A stretch of DNA of 64,000 bases from Novosphingobium profundi (GCF_020524485.1 NZ_JAIVLF010000001.1:1116001-1180000), one strand, 5' to 3'. Counted from the first letter of the stretch, positions 29,482-39,103 are shown. Made by a program: numbers and translations. Notes: generated from the letters alone by a model not told the origin.

Positions 29482-30255
29482 ATGGTTGGTAACGAGGTAA
29501 CTTCTTTCTTGAGGGTGGGTACGAAGGTGAAGAGCACGCTTTCCGGGCTTCGGCGGATGCTGAGTGGCGCAAGCCTGATGGGGCTCGCAGCCCTGGCCGC
29601 CTGTGGCCCCAAGGAGCACGTCGTGACCGCTCCGCCACCGCCGCCGGTCGTGGTCATTCCGCCCAAGCCCACGCCGCCCAACGGCGCGCAGCTGACCATG
29701 AATATTCCGCCGGTGAACGAGCAGGGTGAACGTCACACCGTGAACTACGGCATCTCCACACCGCAGGCGGTGTGGAACCTGCGTTCGGCCTACAATGTGG
29801 CCGCGCTCAATTGCATCGAGCCCAAGTACGCGCCGATCCTGAACGGCTACAAGCGCTTCCTGACGCTCTATGATGCCTCGCTCGACAAGGCGAGCGCGGC
29901 GATCGACCGCAGCTTCCGTCAGGGCCATACCCGCCGCGAAGCAATCAAGGCGCGCGAGAGCTACCAGACCCAGGTCTACAACTACTTCTCGCTTCCCCCT
30001 GTCGATACCGGCTTCTGCGAGGCCGCGATGGGCGTGACGCAGGATCTGGAAACGGTCGATCCCAGCCAGTTCGAGACCTGGTCCTTCATCGGGTTGGCCA
30101 AGATGGAAAAGCCCTTCAAGGAATTCTTCGACGCCTTCGAGCAGTACCGTGCCGATCTGGCGGCCTGGGAATCGGCCTATGGTGGCGGCCTTGTCACCGT
30201 GCGTCCCAGTTTCGAGCAGCAGACGGCTCGGGCCCAGGAAACCTACGAGCAGTAA
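29482..30255 (+). CDS. Putative lipoprotein of unknown function
   Basis: A protein of about 257 residues with a lipobox LAAC (in [12 protein letters not shown]) after a hydrophobic signal. A proline-rich stretch ([17 protein letters not shown]) follows, then a mostly helical domain. Such a proline hinge is common in outer-membrane or periplasmic lipoproteins. The start is uncertain: ATG at 29482, or a closer GTG or ATG (29557), would all keep the signal. No family is recognised. Confidence 0.65.
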   Translation: MVGNEVTSFLRVGTKVKSTLSGLRRMLSGASLMGLAALAACGPKEHVVTAPPPPPVVVIPPKPTPPNGAQLTMNIPPVNEQGERHTVNYGISTPQAVWNLRSAYNVAALNCIEPKYAPILNGYKRFLTLYDASLDKASAAIDRSFRQGHTRREAIKARESYQTQVYNYFSLPPVDTGFCEAAMGVTQDLETVDPSQFETWSFIGLAKMEKPFKEFFDAFEQYRADLAAWESAYGGGLVTVRPSFEQQTARAQETYEQ

Positions 30256-30401
30256 GGCAGAGCCGCCAGCCCGGCCCGAAGTGGCGGGAAGGCGGTCCTT
30301 ACGCGCGCGTTTTGCGAAAAAGGGGGCTTTTCAAGCGTCCCAAGCTTCGCTAAGGGGGCGCTCCTGCCTCGGCAAAGCTCGGGGCAGGGCGATACTGGAA
30401 C

Positions 30402-30477
<76 letters not shown>

Positions 30478-30520
30478 GTACCACACGCCAGATCACGATC
30501 CGGTACAAACCGGATTGCCG

Positions 30521-30545
30521 CCCGGTCGCCATGGCCGGGTTTTTT
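30521..30545 (+). terminator. Terminator after tRNA-Ala
   Basis: CCCGG (30521-30525) pairs with CCGGG (30535-30539) and is followed by six T. An additional hairpin ATCCGGT/ACCGGAT lies just before it (30498-30515). Confidence 0.65.
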
Positions 30546-30614
30546 GTTTATGGGCATAGGGCGCACCGTGGCGCGCGACGTGCCCCTTTTTGGAACCGTT
30601 GGGACCCCTAGCCC

Positions 30615-31670
30615 ATGCATTTTCTCGACCAGGCCAAGATCTACATCCGCTCGGGCGCCGGTGGCCCCGGCGCGGTCTCGTTCCGCCGCGAGAAGTACAT
30701 CCAGTACGGCGGCCCCGACGGCGGCAATGGCGGCAAGGGCGGTGACGTCGTGTTCGAGGCCGTCCCCGGCCTCAACACCCTCATCGACTTTCGCTACACG
30801 CAGCACTTCAAGGCGAAGCGCGGCGGCCATGGCATGGGCAAGAACCGCAATGGCGCGGCGGCCGACGACCTGGTCATCAAGGTTCCCGTGGGCACGCAGG
30901 TGATCTCGGACGAGGACGGCGAGACCGTTCTGCTCGATCTTGTCGAGGCGGGCCAGCGCGAGGTTCTGCTCGAAGGCGGCATGGGCGGTCGTGGCAACGC
31001 CAGCTACAAGACGAGCACCAACCGCGCCCCGCGCCAGCACCAGCCCGGCATCCCCTATGAGGAGATGTGGGTCTGGCTGCGCCTGAAGCTGCTGGCGGAC
31101 GTGGGGCTTGTCGGTCTGCCCAACGCAGGCAAGTCGACTTTCATCAACAAGCTCTCGAACGCCAAGGCGAAGGTCGGGGCCTACGCCTTCACCACGCTGC
31201 GTCCGCAGCTGGGCGTGGTCTATCACAAGGGCCGCGAGTTCGTGCTGGCCGACATCCCGGGCCTGATCGCGGGCGCTGCGGAAGGGGCAGGGATCGGCGA
31301 CCGGTTCCTCGGGCACATCGAGCGCTGCCGCGTTCTCCTTCACCTCATCGACATCTCGGTCGACGATCCGGTCGAGGCGATGAAGGTCGTCGAGCAGGAA
31401 CTGGAAGCCTACGCGGGCGAGCTAGCCGACAAGCCGCGCCTCGTCGCGCTCAACAAGGTCGATCTGGTCGATGACGAGCTCGCCGCCGAATACGCGCGCG
31501 AGCTGCTCAAGGCCGGTGCGCATGAGGTCTTCCCGATCTCGGGTGTGACCGGGCAGGGCCTTCCCGCGCTGCTCGATGCGGCGATCGAGCATCTGCCAGC
31601 CGCCACGGTGACCGAACGTCCCGAAGGCGAGCAGGAAGAGGCCAACGAGACGCCCTGGTCGCCGATCTGA
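30615..31670 (+). CDS. obgE: Obg family GTPase
   Basis: A 351-residue essential GTPase of ribosome assembly and stress control. The glycine-rich Obg fold spans about residues 1-159 ([15 protein letters not shown]). The G domain has G1 [10 protein letters not shown]3 DIPGLIAGA and G4 NKVD. The C-terminus is short and acidic ([10 protein letters not shown]). An inverted repeat after the gene probably terminates it. proB follows 379 nt downstream rather than in the tight obgE-proB arrangement seen in many bacteria. Confidence 0.96.
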   Translation: MHFLDQAKIYIRSGAGGPGAVSFRREKYIQYGGPDGGNGGKGGDVVFEAVPGLNTLIDFRYTQHFKAKRGGHGMGKNRNGAAADDLVIKVPVGTQVISDEDGETVLLDLVEAGQREVLLEGGMGGRGNASYKTSTNRAPRQHQPGIPYEEMWVWLRLKLLADVGLVGLPNAGKSTFINKLSNAKAKVGAYAFTTLRPQLGVVYHKGREFVLADIPGLIAGAAEGAGIGDRFLGHIERCRVLLHLIDISVDDPVEAMKVVEQELEAYAGELADKPRLVALNKVDLVDDELAAEYARELLKAGAHEVFPISGVTGQGLPALLDAAIEHLPAATVTERPEGEQEEANETPWSPI

Positions 31671-31729
31671 TTCGGCGCTTGAGCCAGACGGGCATCGGCT
31701 CTGGCCGGGCCGCCATCATGGATTGACGC

Positions 31730-31770
31730 GAAGAGCGCGCAGGAGGCCAGGTGCCCCCTGCGCGCTCTTC
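31730..31770 (+). terminator. Hairpin terminator after obgE
   Basis: Perfect 14-nt arms GAAGAGCGCGCAGG (31730-31743) and CCTGCGCGCTCTTC (31757-31770) with a 13-nt loop, followed by GTTT. The T-run is weak. Confidence 0.65.
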
Positions 31771-31898
31771 GTTTGGGCCGGAGAGGCCCGCATTTGCGGC
31801 CTTCGTCGCCCGACAGGTGATTCGCCATTCGCGCGCAGGATCTGCGTCAAAATGGCCGCGACGGATCTTGTGCAGGTGCGAAAAGAGGGATGTGAGAG

Positions 31899-31923
31899 GG
31901 AACATCCCAGATGTGGCTGCGTT
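31899..31923 (+). promoter_or_regulatory. EcfG-type promoter candidate upstream of proB
   Basis: GGAAC (31899-31903), 16 nt, then CGTT (31920-31923). This matches the general stress response promoter consensus of alphaproteobacteria. The predicted transcript would carry a leader of about 120 nt to proB. Proline is an osmoprotectant, so stress control would make sense, but this is inference. Confidence 0.5.
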
Positions 31924-32049
31924 GAAAATTGCTCACAGCACGAAAAGGGGACTTTCGTGCGGCTTCCACGTGCCGAAACGCCGGTACGCTGCGCCGGTTC
32001 GTTGGGTCCACCTTTGCACTCTTGCGCAATTCTTCTAGAAGCCGAGCTT

Positions 32050-33228
32050 ATGCCTATTACCAAACTTTCCGACCTCGCCGATCCTGAACTCAATCCCTGT
32101 CTCGTCATCAAGGTGGGTTCGTCCCTTCTTGTCGACGATGACGGGGTCCGTACGGTCTGGCTCAACGGCCTTGTCGGTGAAATCTCCGAAGCGCGCCGGC
32201 GCGGGCAGAATGTCATTGTCGTGTCTTCGGGCTCGGTGGCTCTGGGCGCGCGTACGCTCGGCCTCGACAAGGGCGGGCGCGGCTCGCTTGCAGATGCGCA
32301 GGCTTCGGCCGCCGTCGGCCAGATCGCGCTCTCGGGCATGTGGGCCCAGCTTCTGGGCAACCACGGTCTGACCGCCGCGCAGATGCTGGTGACGCTGATG
32401 GATCTTGAAGATCGCCGCCGTTACCTCAACATCACCGCGACCATCGAACGCCTGCTCGATGCGGGCGTGGTGCCCGTCATCAACGAGAACGATTCGATCA
32501 CCACCCAGGAACTGCGCTTTGGCGACAACGACCGCCTAGCCGCGCGTGTCGCGCAGGCCGCGGGCGCCAGCTCGGTCCTGCTGATGTCGGACATCGACGG
32601 GCTCTACGATCGCCACCCCAAGGAGCCGGGCGCCACGCGTCTTGAAGTGGTCAAGGGCATCACGCCTGAGATCAAGGCTATGGCGTCCACCGAATCGAAT
32701 TCCGGCATGGGTTCGGGCGGCATGGTCTCCAAGCTCCAGGCCGTCGAGATCGCCGCGATTGCAGGCGCCTGCGTCGTCATTGGCAACGGTTTCCACGAAC
32801 GTCCGGTCGAGCGGGTCATGGGCTCGCGCGACGAGGCGGGCGTGGGCACGCTGTTCCTGCCGCGCCGCCGCCGCGGGGCGAGCAAGCCGGGCGCGCGCAA
32901 GGTGTGGCTGGGCGGACGCCTGCGCACCAAGGGCAAGATCATCATTGATGACGGCGCGATGAAGGCGCTGATCCACGAGGGCGCGAGCCTGCTTGCCAAG
33001 GGCGTGATCGATGTCGACGGGCGATTCCGCCGCGGCGATCCGGTCTCCATCGTCAATTCGGAAGGGACCGTTGTCGCCAATGGCCTGTCCGAGTACGACG
33101 CCAAGGAGATCCACGCGATTCGGCGCCTGCACTCGAATGAACAGCAGACGGTCCTGGGCTACGCACCGCGTTCCTCCGTCGTTCATCGCGACCTCATGTC
33201 GATCAAGTATGTGCCACCTGTCGCCTGA
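32050..33228 (+). CDS. proB: Glutamate 5-kinase
   Basis: A 392-residue enzyme phosphorylating glutamate, the first step of proline synthesis. The amino-acid kinase domain shows LVIKVGSSLL near residues 20-29, VVSSGSVALG and FGDNDRLAA. A C-terminal PUA domain follows (FRRGDPVSIV to GLSEYDAKEI). The ATG at 32050 begins the conserved sequence; the long upstream reading to 31723 is non-coding. It is somewhat longer than E. coli ProB (367). proA is not adjacent. Confidence 0.94.
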   Translation: MPITKLSDLADPELNPCLVIKVGSSLLVDDDGVRTVWLNGLVGEISEARRRGQNVIVVSSGSVALGARTLGLDKGGRGSLADAQASAAVGQIALSGMWAQLLGNHGLTAAQMLVTLMDLEDRRRYLNITATIERLLDAGVVPVINENDSITTQELRFGDNDRLAARVAQAAGASSVLLMSDIDGLYDRHPKEPGATRLEVVKGITPEIKAMASTESNSGMGSGGMVSKLQAVEIAAIAGACVVIGNGFHERPVERVMGSRDEAGVGTLFLPRRRRGASKPGARKVWLGGRLRTKGKIIIDDGAMKALIHEGASLLAKGVIDVDGRFRRGDPVSIVNSEGTVVANGLSEYDAKEIHAIRRLHSNEQQTVLGYAPRSSVVHRDLMSIKYVPPVA

Positions 33229-33268
33229 TTTTCGGGCACGGGACAAGGCCTGAAGGACCACACACCGC

Positions 33269-34192
33269 ATGCACAGCGAGAGCCCCATCGTCGCGCTTAC
33301 CGGCGCGACGGGTTTTGTCGGCCACAGTGTTCTCACAGAAGCGCTCGCCCAGGGCTATCGCGTGCGCGCGCTTACACGGCGCGAACATGAGCCCCGCGAG
33401 GGTGTGACCTGGGTGCCGGGCGATCTCTCGGACACCGCCGCGCTCTCGGAGCTCACGCGCGGGGCCGAGGCGACGATCCACGTGGCGGGCGTGACCAACG
33501 CGCCCGATGCGGCGGGGTTCGAGGCTGGGAACGTCGCAGGCACGCTCAATCTGATCGAGACCGTGGTGGCCAAGGGCATCCCGCGTTTCGTCTTCGTCTC
33601 CTCGCTTTCGGCGCGCGAACCGGGCCTTTCCGCTTATGGCGCGTCTAAGGCGCGTGCGGAAAAGCTCCTCAAGGCCAGCCCGCTCGACTGGACCATCGTG
33701 CGCCCTCCCGCGATCTTCGGGCCGCGCGACAAGGAGATGATGGAGCTCTTCCGGGCGGCGCGCTGGGGCCTTGTCCCGGTTCCGGCTGAGGGGCGCGCCT
33801 CGATGATTCATGTCGAGGATCTGGCGCGCCTGCTGGTCGCGCTGGTCGTGCCGGGCGAGGCAGTCCACCGCATGACCTTCGAGCCTGACGACGGCAAGCC
33901 CGAGGGCTGGGAGCACACCGAGATGGCGCTCGCCATCGGGCAGGCCATGGGGCGCCGTCCCAAGGTGATCGGCCTGTCGCAAAAGGCGCTCGAACGCGTG
34001 GCCAGCCTCGACAACTTCGTGCGCGGCACCAAGGCCAAGATGACCAAGGACCGCGCGGCCTATTTCGCGCATCCCGACTGGGTGGTTTCGCCCGGTGCGC
34101 GGCCGCCCGAGACGCTGTGGCGCCCGCAGATCGAGACGCGCGAGGGCCTTCGTTCGACTGCCGAGTGGTACCGCGCCAACAAGTGGCTCTAG
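33269..34192 (+). CDS. Extended SDR-like NAD-dependent epimerase/dehydratase family protein
   Basis: A 307-residue protein. The Rossmann loop is TGATGFVGHSV near residues 11-21, and the active-site tyrosine/lysine pair is seen as SAYGASKARAEKLL. FVSSLSA precedes it. Similar proteins act on NDP-sugars or as NDUFA9-type complex I subunits; the substrate cannot be read from the sequence. It starts 41 nt after proB and may be co-transcribed. Confidence 0.8.
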   Translation: MHSESPIVALTGATGFVGHSVLTEALAQGYRVRALTRREHEPREGVTWVPGDLSDTAALSELTRGAEATIHVAGVTNAPDAAGFEAGNVAGTLNLIETVVAKGIPRFVFVSSLSAREPGLSAYGASKARAEKLLKASPLDWTIVRPPAIFGPRDKEMMELFRAARWGLVPVPAEGRASMIHVEDLARLLVALVVPGEAVHRMTFEPDDGKPEGWEHTEMALAIGQAMGRRPKVIGLSQKALERVASLDNFVRGTKAKMTKDRAAYFAHPDWVVSPGARPPETLWRPQIETREGLRSTAEWYRANKWL

Positions 34193-34294
34193 GAGCCCGG
34201 CTCGCTCCTGCGCGGGGTGCTCTCAAAATTCTATGCGCGCAGTGTCATAAACAGGTACTGGCCCCGCAAGGCGGCGGCGGCTAAGCGCAAGGCC

Positions 34295-35290
34295 ATGCAG
34301 AGCCTCGTCAAACGCCTCAATCTCGATCCCTACATGCTGGCGCTTGTCAGCATGGTCGTGCTCGCCAGCTTCTTTCCCGCGCAGGGCATCTGGGCGCAGA
34401 TTGCCGACAGGGCGACCGACGTCGCCATTGCGTTGCTGTTCTTCCTGCACGGCGCCAAGCTCTCGCGCGAGGCGGTGATCGCGGGCGCCAAGGCGTGGAA
34501 GCTGCACCTGGCCACCATGGCGATCACCTTCGTCCTTTTCCCGATTCTGGGTCTTGGCTTGCGCGCCATTCCGGGACTGGATGCGAACCTGGGGACGGGC
34601 CTCCTGTTCCTCACGCTATTGCCTTCAACGGTGCAGTCCTCGATAGCCTTCACCGCGATTGCAGGCGGCAACGTGGCCGCCGCCGTGTGCGGGGCTTCGT
34701 TCTCGAACCTTGCCGGCATCTTCGTGACGCCGCTTCTCACCGCGCTGTTCATTACCGGCCAGAGCCAGGGCATCTCGGCCGATCCGGTTATTGCCATTGC
34801 CTCGCAGCTGCTCCTGCCGTTCGTGGCGGGCCATCTGCTGCGGCCGGTGATCGGGGGCTTCGTGACCCGCCACAAGAAGATGGTGGGCTATGTCGATCGC
34901 GGCTCGATCCTGCTGGTCGTCTACACGGCTTTTGGGGCCGCCGTGCTCGATGGTCTGTGGCAGACGGTGACGCTGGGCGAGCTTGCGCTCATCGTCGTCA
35001 TTGCGCTTGCTCTGCTGGCAGTGGTGATGACGGCCACGAACCTTCTGGGCCGGGCCATGGGCTTTGCACGCGAGGATCGCATCGTCATGCTCTTTTGCGG
35101 TTCGAAGAAGAGTCTGGCGAGCGGTGTGCCTCTGGCTGGCGTGCTGTTCCCGGCGGCGCAGGTGGGCGTGGTGATTCTGCCCGTCATGTTCTTCCACCAG
35201 ATCCAGTTGATGGTCTGTGCGGTGCTCGCGCGGCGCTATGCCGCCGAGACGGCCGAGCTGGAAGCCAAGGGGGAGGCAGCCTCGGCCTGA
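34295..35290 (+). CDS. Bile acid:sodium symporter-like carrier (SBF-like)
   Basis: A polytopic protein of about 331 residues with the SBF-like (YfeH/PF13593) pattern: LFFLHGAKLS near residues 52-61, LLPSTVQSSIAFT in the middle, and CGSKKSLASGVPLAG in the crossing region. Hydrophobic segments cover nearly the whole length (about ten). The ATG at 34295 fits family N-termini; a GTG at 34217 is in frame. Substrate unknown. Confidence 0.8.
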   Translation: MQSLVKRLNLDPYMLALVSMVVLASFFPAQGIWAQIADRATDVAIALLFFLHGAKLSREAVIAGAKAWKLHLATMAITFVLFPILGLGLRAIPGLDANLGTGLLFLTLLPSTVQSSIAFTAIAGGNVAAAVCGASFSNLAGIFVTPLLTALFITGQSQGISADPVIAIASQLLLPFVAGHLLRPVIGGFVTRHKKMVGYVDRGSILLVVYTAFGAAVLDGLWQTVTLGELALIVVIALALLAVVMTATNLLGRAMGFAREDRIVMLFCGSKKSLASGVPLAGVLFPAAQVGVVILPVMFFHQIQLMVCAVLARRYAAETAELEAKGEAASA

Positions 35291-35364
35291 GGGGCTGCAA
35301 AGGGCGGTCGATAACCTTCAGGAGTAGCTGGACGGGGCGCTACGCCCAGGCCTAACGGCGCGCC

Positions 35365-35565
35365 ATGAGTATCATCGCAACCGTCATGAATTCGACCACC
35401 GGCCTCGCCATCCAGAAGATGAAGTTCGAGCGCATGCCCAAGCCCTGGGTGACCTTCCACCTGGAGAATGGCGAGCAGGTCACTGCTGATCGCGTTCACG
35501 TGGGTAAGCCCGCACCGGGCAAGTTCATCACGCCCGTAGAGGTTTGGGTCACGCCCAAGGGCTGA
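35365..35565 (+). CDS. Small hypothetical protein
   Basis: A 66-residue basic protein starting MSIIATVMNSTTG. No motif is recognised. Its third codon positions are GC-rich like neighbouring genes, which supports a real gene. It lies 74 nt after the SBF-like carrier and is convergent with fumarylacetoacetase. Confidence 0.5.
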   Translation: MSIIATVMNSTTGLAIQKMKFERMPKPWVTFHLENGEQVTADRVHVGKPAPGKFITPVEVWVTPKG

Positions 35566-35729
35566 ACAGCAAGGCAGGGAAATCAGAAGGGGGCAGTCCG
35601 AGGGCCATTGCCCTCGGGCTCCCCGAACTGTTCAGGTCTTGTCCTGCGGCCAATGCGGGGCGAGAGAGGTGAGGGAAGTATTGCAGATAAGGGTAAGGGG
35701 CGGTGGCTCCTTGAAAAAGTCCAATTTTC

Positions 35730-37055
35730 TCAGACTCCTGGCGCAGGCGCGATAACTCCGCGGCACTCGCCAAAGCCGATGCTTCGGCGGCCTTCCGCCA
35801 TGAAGCGGCCTTTCAGCACGATTTCGTCGCCATCCTCCAGGAACGTGCGCGTCTCTCCGCGCGGCAGTTGCAGCACCTGTGCGCCTCCGCGGGTGATCTC
35901 GAGAAGCGATCCCTTGCTGCCGGGCTCGGGGCCGGACAACGTGCCGGTCCCCAGCAGATCGCCGCTTTCCAGTGCGCAGCCGTTCACCGTGTGGTGCGCC
36001 ACCATCTGGCCCAGCGTCCAGTACATCGCGAGGGCCTGCGTGTGGCTAAGCACCTGCGGCTCTTCCCCGCGCGCGCGCATCGCGGCGCTGGAGAGCGTGA
36101 CTTCGAGATCGAGCGCAAGCGCGCCTTTGTCCTGATCCTGTGTATCCTGAAGATAGGGTAGCACGCCGGGGTCTGCTTCGGCACGAGGAGGCTGGGCGAT
36201 CCGGAAGGGGGCCAGGGCTTCGGTCGTCACGATCCAGGGCGAGACAGTGGTGTGGAAGCTCTTGGAAAGGAACGGGCCGAGGGGCTGGTACTCCCAAGCC
36301 TGGATATCGCGCGCGGACCAGTCGTTGAGCAATGTCAGGCCGGCCATGTGCCCCCAGGCCTGCGCAAGGGGGATGGGCATGCCTTGCGTGTTGCCCGGAC
36401 CGATCCAGAGCCCCAGTTCCAGTTCGAAGTCGAGACGCTGGGTCGGGCCGAAGCGTGGCGCGTCGACGTCGCTGCCCCGGGTCTGGCCGTTGGGGCGGAT
36501 GACCGGGGGGCCACTTGGCCGGATCGTCGAGGCGCGGCCGTGATAGCCAATGGGGATGTGCTTGTAGTTGGGCAGAAGCGGCTGTTCAGGGCGGAACAGG
36601 GCGCCGACTTCGGCCGCGTGATGGATGCCGACGTAGAAGTCCGAATAGTCACCGATTCGGGCCGGAAGGTGCATCTCGGCGCGGTGTGCCGGGACAAGGA
36701 GGGGCGTCACATAAGGCTGTTTCGGGGACCCCGTCGCCAGCAGCGCGCTGACCGTGCGGCGCAGCGCCCGGCGTGGTCCTGATCCCAGTGCCAGAAGGCG
36801 ATTGAGCGTGGGGCCCGAGGCGGCCTCAGTGACGGCCAGCGCCTCGCCTTCCAAGAGGCCGCTGTGCGCCAGCGCAGCGAGGTCGAGGATCATCGCGCCA
36901 ATGGCGATGCCCCCGCGCGGCGTCTGCCCGTCCACGGAAAAGACCCCGAGGGGAAGGTTCTGGATCGGAAAGTCAGGGTGCGTGTCGGCACCGTCCACCC
37001 ACGAACCAAGGTCGGGAGCGTGGGTCTCGTCGATGGTGGCCATGGGGGTGGGCAT
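35730..37055 (-). CDS. fahA: Fumarylacetoacetase
   Basis: A 441-residue hydrolase of the last step of tyrosine and phenylalanine degradation, giving fumarate and acetoacetate. The N-terminal SH3-like part is followed by the catalytic FAH fold, with DFYVGIHHA, HIPIGYHGRAST, LDFELELGLWIG and LNDWSARDIQAWEY. These are the signature blocks with the metal-binding acids. The start at 37055 has AGAGGA close upstream. The rest of the homogentisate route is not in the window. Confidence 0.95.
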   Translation of the reverse strand: MPTPMATIDETHAPDLGSWVDGADTHPDFPIQNLPLGVFSVDGQTPRGGIAIGAMILDLAALAHSGLLEGEALAVTEAASGPTLNRLLALGSGPRRALRRTVSALLATGSPKQPYVTPLLVPAHRAEMHLPARIGDYSDFYVGIHHAAEVGALFRPEQPLLPNYKHIPIGYHGRASTIRPSGPPVIRPNGQTRGSDVDAPRFGPTQRLDFELELGLWIGPGNTQGMPIPLAQAWGHMAGLTLLNDWSARDIQAWEYQPLGPFLSKSFHTTVSPWIVTTEALAPFRIAQPPRAEADPGVLPYLQDTQDQDKGALALDLEVTLSSAAMRARGEEPQVLSHTQALAMYWTLGQMVAHHTVNGCALESGDLLGTGTLSGPEPGSKGSLLEITRGGAQVLQLPRGETRTFLEDGDEIVLKGRFMAEGRRSIGFGECRGVIAPAPGV

Positions 37056-37132
37056 GGGGTCCTCTCGCCTCGTCTTTTGCCCGGCAGCCTAACGCGCGAG
37101 GGGCAAATGCAAAACCGTGATCGCGCGCGAGC

Positions 37133-37579
37133 TCAAGACGGCTCGGCTTCGTGTGAGGCGGGTGGGGCCAGTTCGATGGGATCGGAGAGGCGGATACCAT
37201 CGAGGAGTTCGGCCGTGGCGTCGCGAACCTGCAGCATGAGGGCGCGCGTGCGGCATTCGGCTTCGGGCACGCAGTTCTTGCAGGTCTCATGCGCGTTGCG
37301 ACTGGCGCAGGGGACGAGGGCTACCGAACCGCGCACGAGGCGTACCAGGTCGCCATAGCTGATCTCCTGCGGGGCAAGGGCCAGCCAGTACCCGCCATCC
37401 TTGCCGCGCTGCGAATCGATGAGCCCGGCACGGGACAACTCGGAGAGGATCACGGTCAGGAACTTGGCCGGGATGTTCTGGCTCTCGGCGATTTCAGTGA
37501 GCTGGATCGGGCCCTGTCCATGCCGGTCGGCCAGATGCTGCATGGCGCGGATGGCGTACCGGGTCTTCTGCGCAAGCAT
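37133..37579 (-). CDS. Rrf2 family transcriptional regulator
   Basis: A 148-residue winged-helix regulator. The N-terminus MLAQKTRYAIRAMQHLA and helix FLTVILSELSRAGLIDSQRGKDGGYWLA are typical of the family. Cysteines in CASRNAHETCKNCVPEAEC could bind an iron-sulfur cluster, as in IscR or RsrR. The ATG at 37579 begins the domain; a longer frame extends upstream to 37786 without similarity. It lies 77 nt upstream of fahA on the same strand and may be co-transcribed with it. It is divergent from the GlsB/YeaQ gene. Confidence 0.85.
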   Translation of the reverse strand: MLAQKTRYAIRAMQHLADRHGQGPIQLTEIAESQNIPAKFLTVILSELSRAGLIDSQRGKDGGYWLALAPQEISYGDLVRLVRGSVALVPCASRNAHETCKNCVPEAECRTRALMLQVRDATAELLDGIRLSDPIELAPPASHEAEPS

Positions 37580-37766
37580 GGGGAACGCGACTCCGCGAAG
37601 CAGGAGGAAACAACGAGTCCTCCTTGGGGGGCAATGGCTTGCAGCGTCAAGTCGGGCAAGGGGAAGAGCGGACGGGCGCTGGCCCGACGCGCGAAAACGC
37701 AGGTCCCAGCCGCAGGTTTCCGCCGTTCCGGAAAAATAAAAGCCGATCGCGCAAATGTCTAATACC

Positions 37767-37792
37767 GGAACCTTTGGGGGGTGCACTCCGTT
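37767..37792 (+). promoter_or_regulatory. EcfG-type promoter upstream of the GlsB/YeaQ gene
   Basis: GGAAC (37767-37771), 17 nt, CGTT (37789-37792). It ends 38 nt before the ATG at 37831, a good distance for a promoter. Genes of this family are frequently members of stress regulons. Confidence 0.65.
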
Positions 37793-37830
37793 TAGGATGC
37801 AACAGACACAGACTTTTCGGAGACGGACCT

Positions 37831-38100
37831 ATGACACTTCTTCTTATCCTTCTCGTCGGCGGTATCCTGGGCTGGCTGGCCTCGATCCTCATGCGCACCG
37901 ACGCGCAGCAGGGCATCTTCCTGAACGTGGTCGTGGGCATCGTCGGCGCGCTCATCGCCGGCTTCATCATCACCCCGCTCATTGGCGGTGCGCCCATCAC
38001 CAGCGGTTCGTTCGATCTCATGAGCCTGATCTCGTCGTTCCTCGGCGCGGTTGTCCTCCTGGCGATCGTCAACCTCTTCCGTCGCGGTTCGGTGCGTTAA
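37831..38100 (+). CDS. GlsB/YeaQ/YmgE family membrane protein
   Basis: An 89-residue protein with three hydrophobic segments and the glycine motifs GGILGWLAS near residues 10-18 and GIVGALIAGFI near 36-46. The family was called transglycosylase-associated but its molecular role is unknown. It is commonly stress-induced. The ATG at 37831 has GGAGACGGA upstream. It is preceded by an EcfG-type promoter and followed by hairpins. Confidence 0.85.
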   Translation: MTLLLILLVGGILGWLASILMRTDAQQGIFLNVVVGIVGALIAGFIITPLIGGAPITSGSFDLMSLISSFLGAVVLLAIVNLFRRGSVR

Positions 38101-38113
38101 TCCGGACAGGGAC

Positions 38114-38180
38114 GGGCCCTTGATCCAAGGGCCCACCCGGCCAAAGGGGACGGCAGCCGCTTACGGCTTCTGTCCCTTTT
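38114..38180 (+). terminator. Tandem hairpins after the GlsB/YeaQ gene
   Basis: The first is GGGCCCTT/AAGGGCCC (38114-38134). The second pairs AAAGGGGAC with TGTCCCTTT around an inner AGCCG/CGGCT (38143-38180) and ends in four T. Either could terminate. Between 38181 and 38395 there is an AT-rich stretch (about 38221-38280), the likely sodB promoter region. Confidence 0.55.
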
Positions 38181-38395
38181 CGCCGTCCGGGCTTCCCGCA
38201 GGTGCGACTTCGCCGCCCGAGATGTTCAAAATGTTTAAAATGCCACATTTCCACGCTTGAATTGTGGCGCTGCAACACAGACATAGGCGCTGTGTTTTGC
38301 GTAAGGCCTGGCGGAACGCGGCCGGGCTTCGCACACGAAGGCTTCGACTTCGGGGCCACGCGTTCGAAAACTCGAGAGAACAGGAAAGACTAGCC

Positions 38396-38998
38396 ATGAC
38401 CATTTCGCTGATGCCGCTGCCCTACGCGCACGACGCCCTCGAACCGCACATCTCGAGCAAGACCCTCGAAATCCACCACGGCGCGCACCACAAGACCTAC
38501 GTCGACAAGCTGAACGCGGCTATCGAAGGCACCGAGAACGCCGGCAAGTCGGTCGAGGAAATCACGAAGTCGGCTTCGGGCGGCCTGTTCAACAACGCGG
38601 CGCAGACCTACAACCACGGCTTCTACTGGATGAGCCTGTCGGGTGAGAAGACCGAGCCCAGCGAAAGCCTTGCGGCCGCGATCACCAACGACTTCGGCTC
38701 GATGGACGCGCTCCTCGAAGCGCTGACCAACGAAGCGGTCGGCCACTTCGCCAGCGGCTGGGCCTGGCTCGTCGTCGACGCCGGCAAGCTCAAGGTCATC
38801 TCGACCCATGACGCAGCCACCGCGATCACCGAGGACGTGAACCCGCTCCTCACCATCGACGTGTGGGAGCACGCCTACTACATCGACCAGATGAACAAGC
38901 GTCCGGCCTACGTGAAGGCGGTCCTGGAGAACCTCATCAACTGGAAGTTCGCCAGCGACAACTTCGACCGCGGCACGCCCTGGACCTACCCGGCCTGA
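38396..38998 (+). CDS. sodB: Iron superoxide dismutase
   Basis: A 200-residue cytoplasmic enzyme dismutating superoxide. Metal ligands can be placed in HHGAHHKTYV, in QTYNHGFYW and in DVWEHAYYID. The glutamine in GLFNNAAQTYNH is at the position typical of iron-type enzymes. The ATG at 38396 fits the family N-terminus MPLPYAHDALEPHIS; a longer frame to 38264 is not used. Strong terminator at 39064. Confidence 0.95.
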   Translation: MTISLMPLPYAHDALEPHISSKTLEIHHGAHHKTYVDKLNAAIEGTENAGKSVEEITKSASGGLFNNAAQTYNHGFYWMSLSGEKTEPSESLAAAITNDFGSMDALLEALTNEAVGHFASGWAWLVVDAGKLKVISTHDAATAITEDVNPLLTIDVWEHAYYIDQMNKRPAYVKAVLENLINWKFASDNFDRGTPWTYPA

Positions 38999-39063
38999 GG
39001 CAGCGCGGACGAACCCGGTTACCGCGCCGCCCATACCGGCAGGCGCGGGCCGGACCGCATGAA

Positions 39064-39103
39064 AAAAAGGGGGTGCTCCCGGCAAGGGGAGCGCCCCCTT
39101 TTT
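39064..39103. terminator. Bidirectional terminator after sodB
   Basis: AAAAAGGGGGTGCTCCC (39064-39080) pairs with GGG-AGCGCCCCCTTTTT (39087-39103). The A-tract/T-tract symmetry lets it act on both strands. Confidence 0.85.

Larger units (their letters stand above)
31671..32049 (+). other. obgE-proB intergenic region
   Basis: No gene is seen in these 379 nt. It holds the terminator at 31730-31770 and an EcfG-type promoter match at 31899-31923, both listed separately. A hairpin GGGATGT/ACATCCC (31887-31908) overlaps the -35 element of that promoter. Confidence 0.5.
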
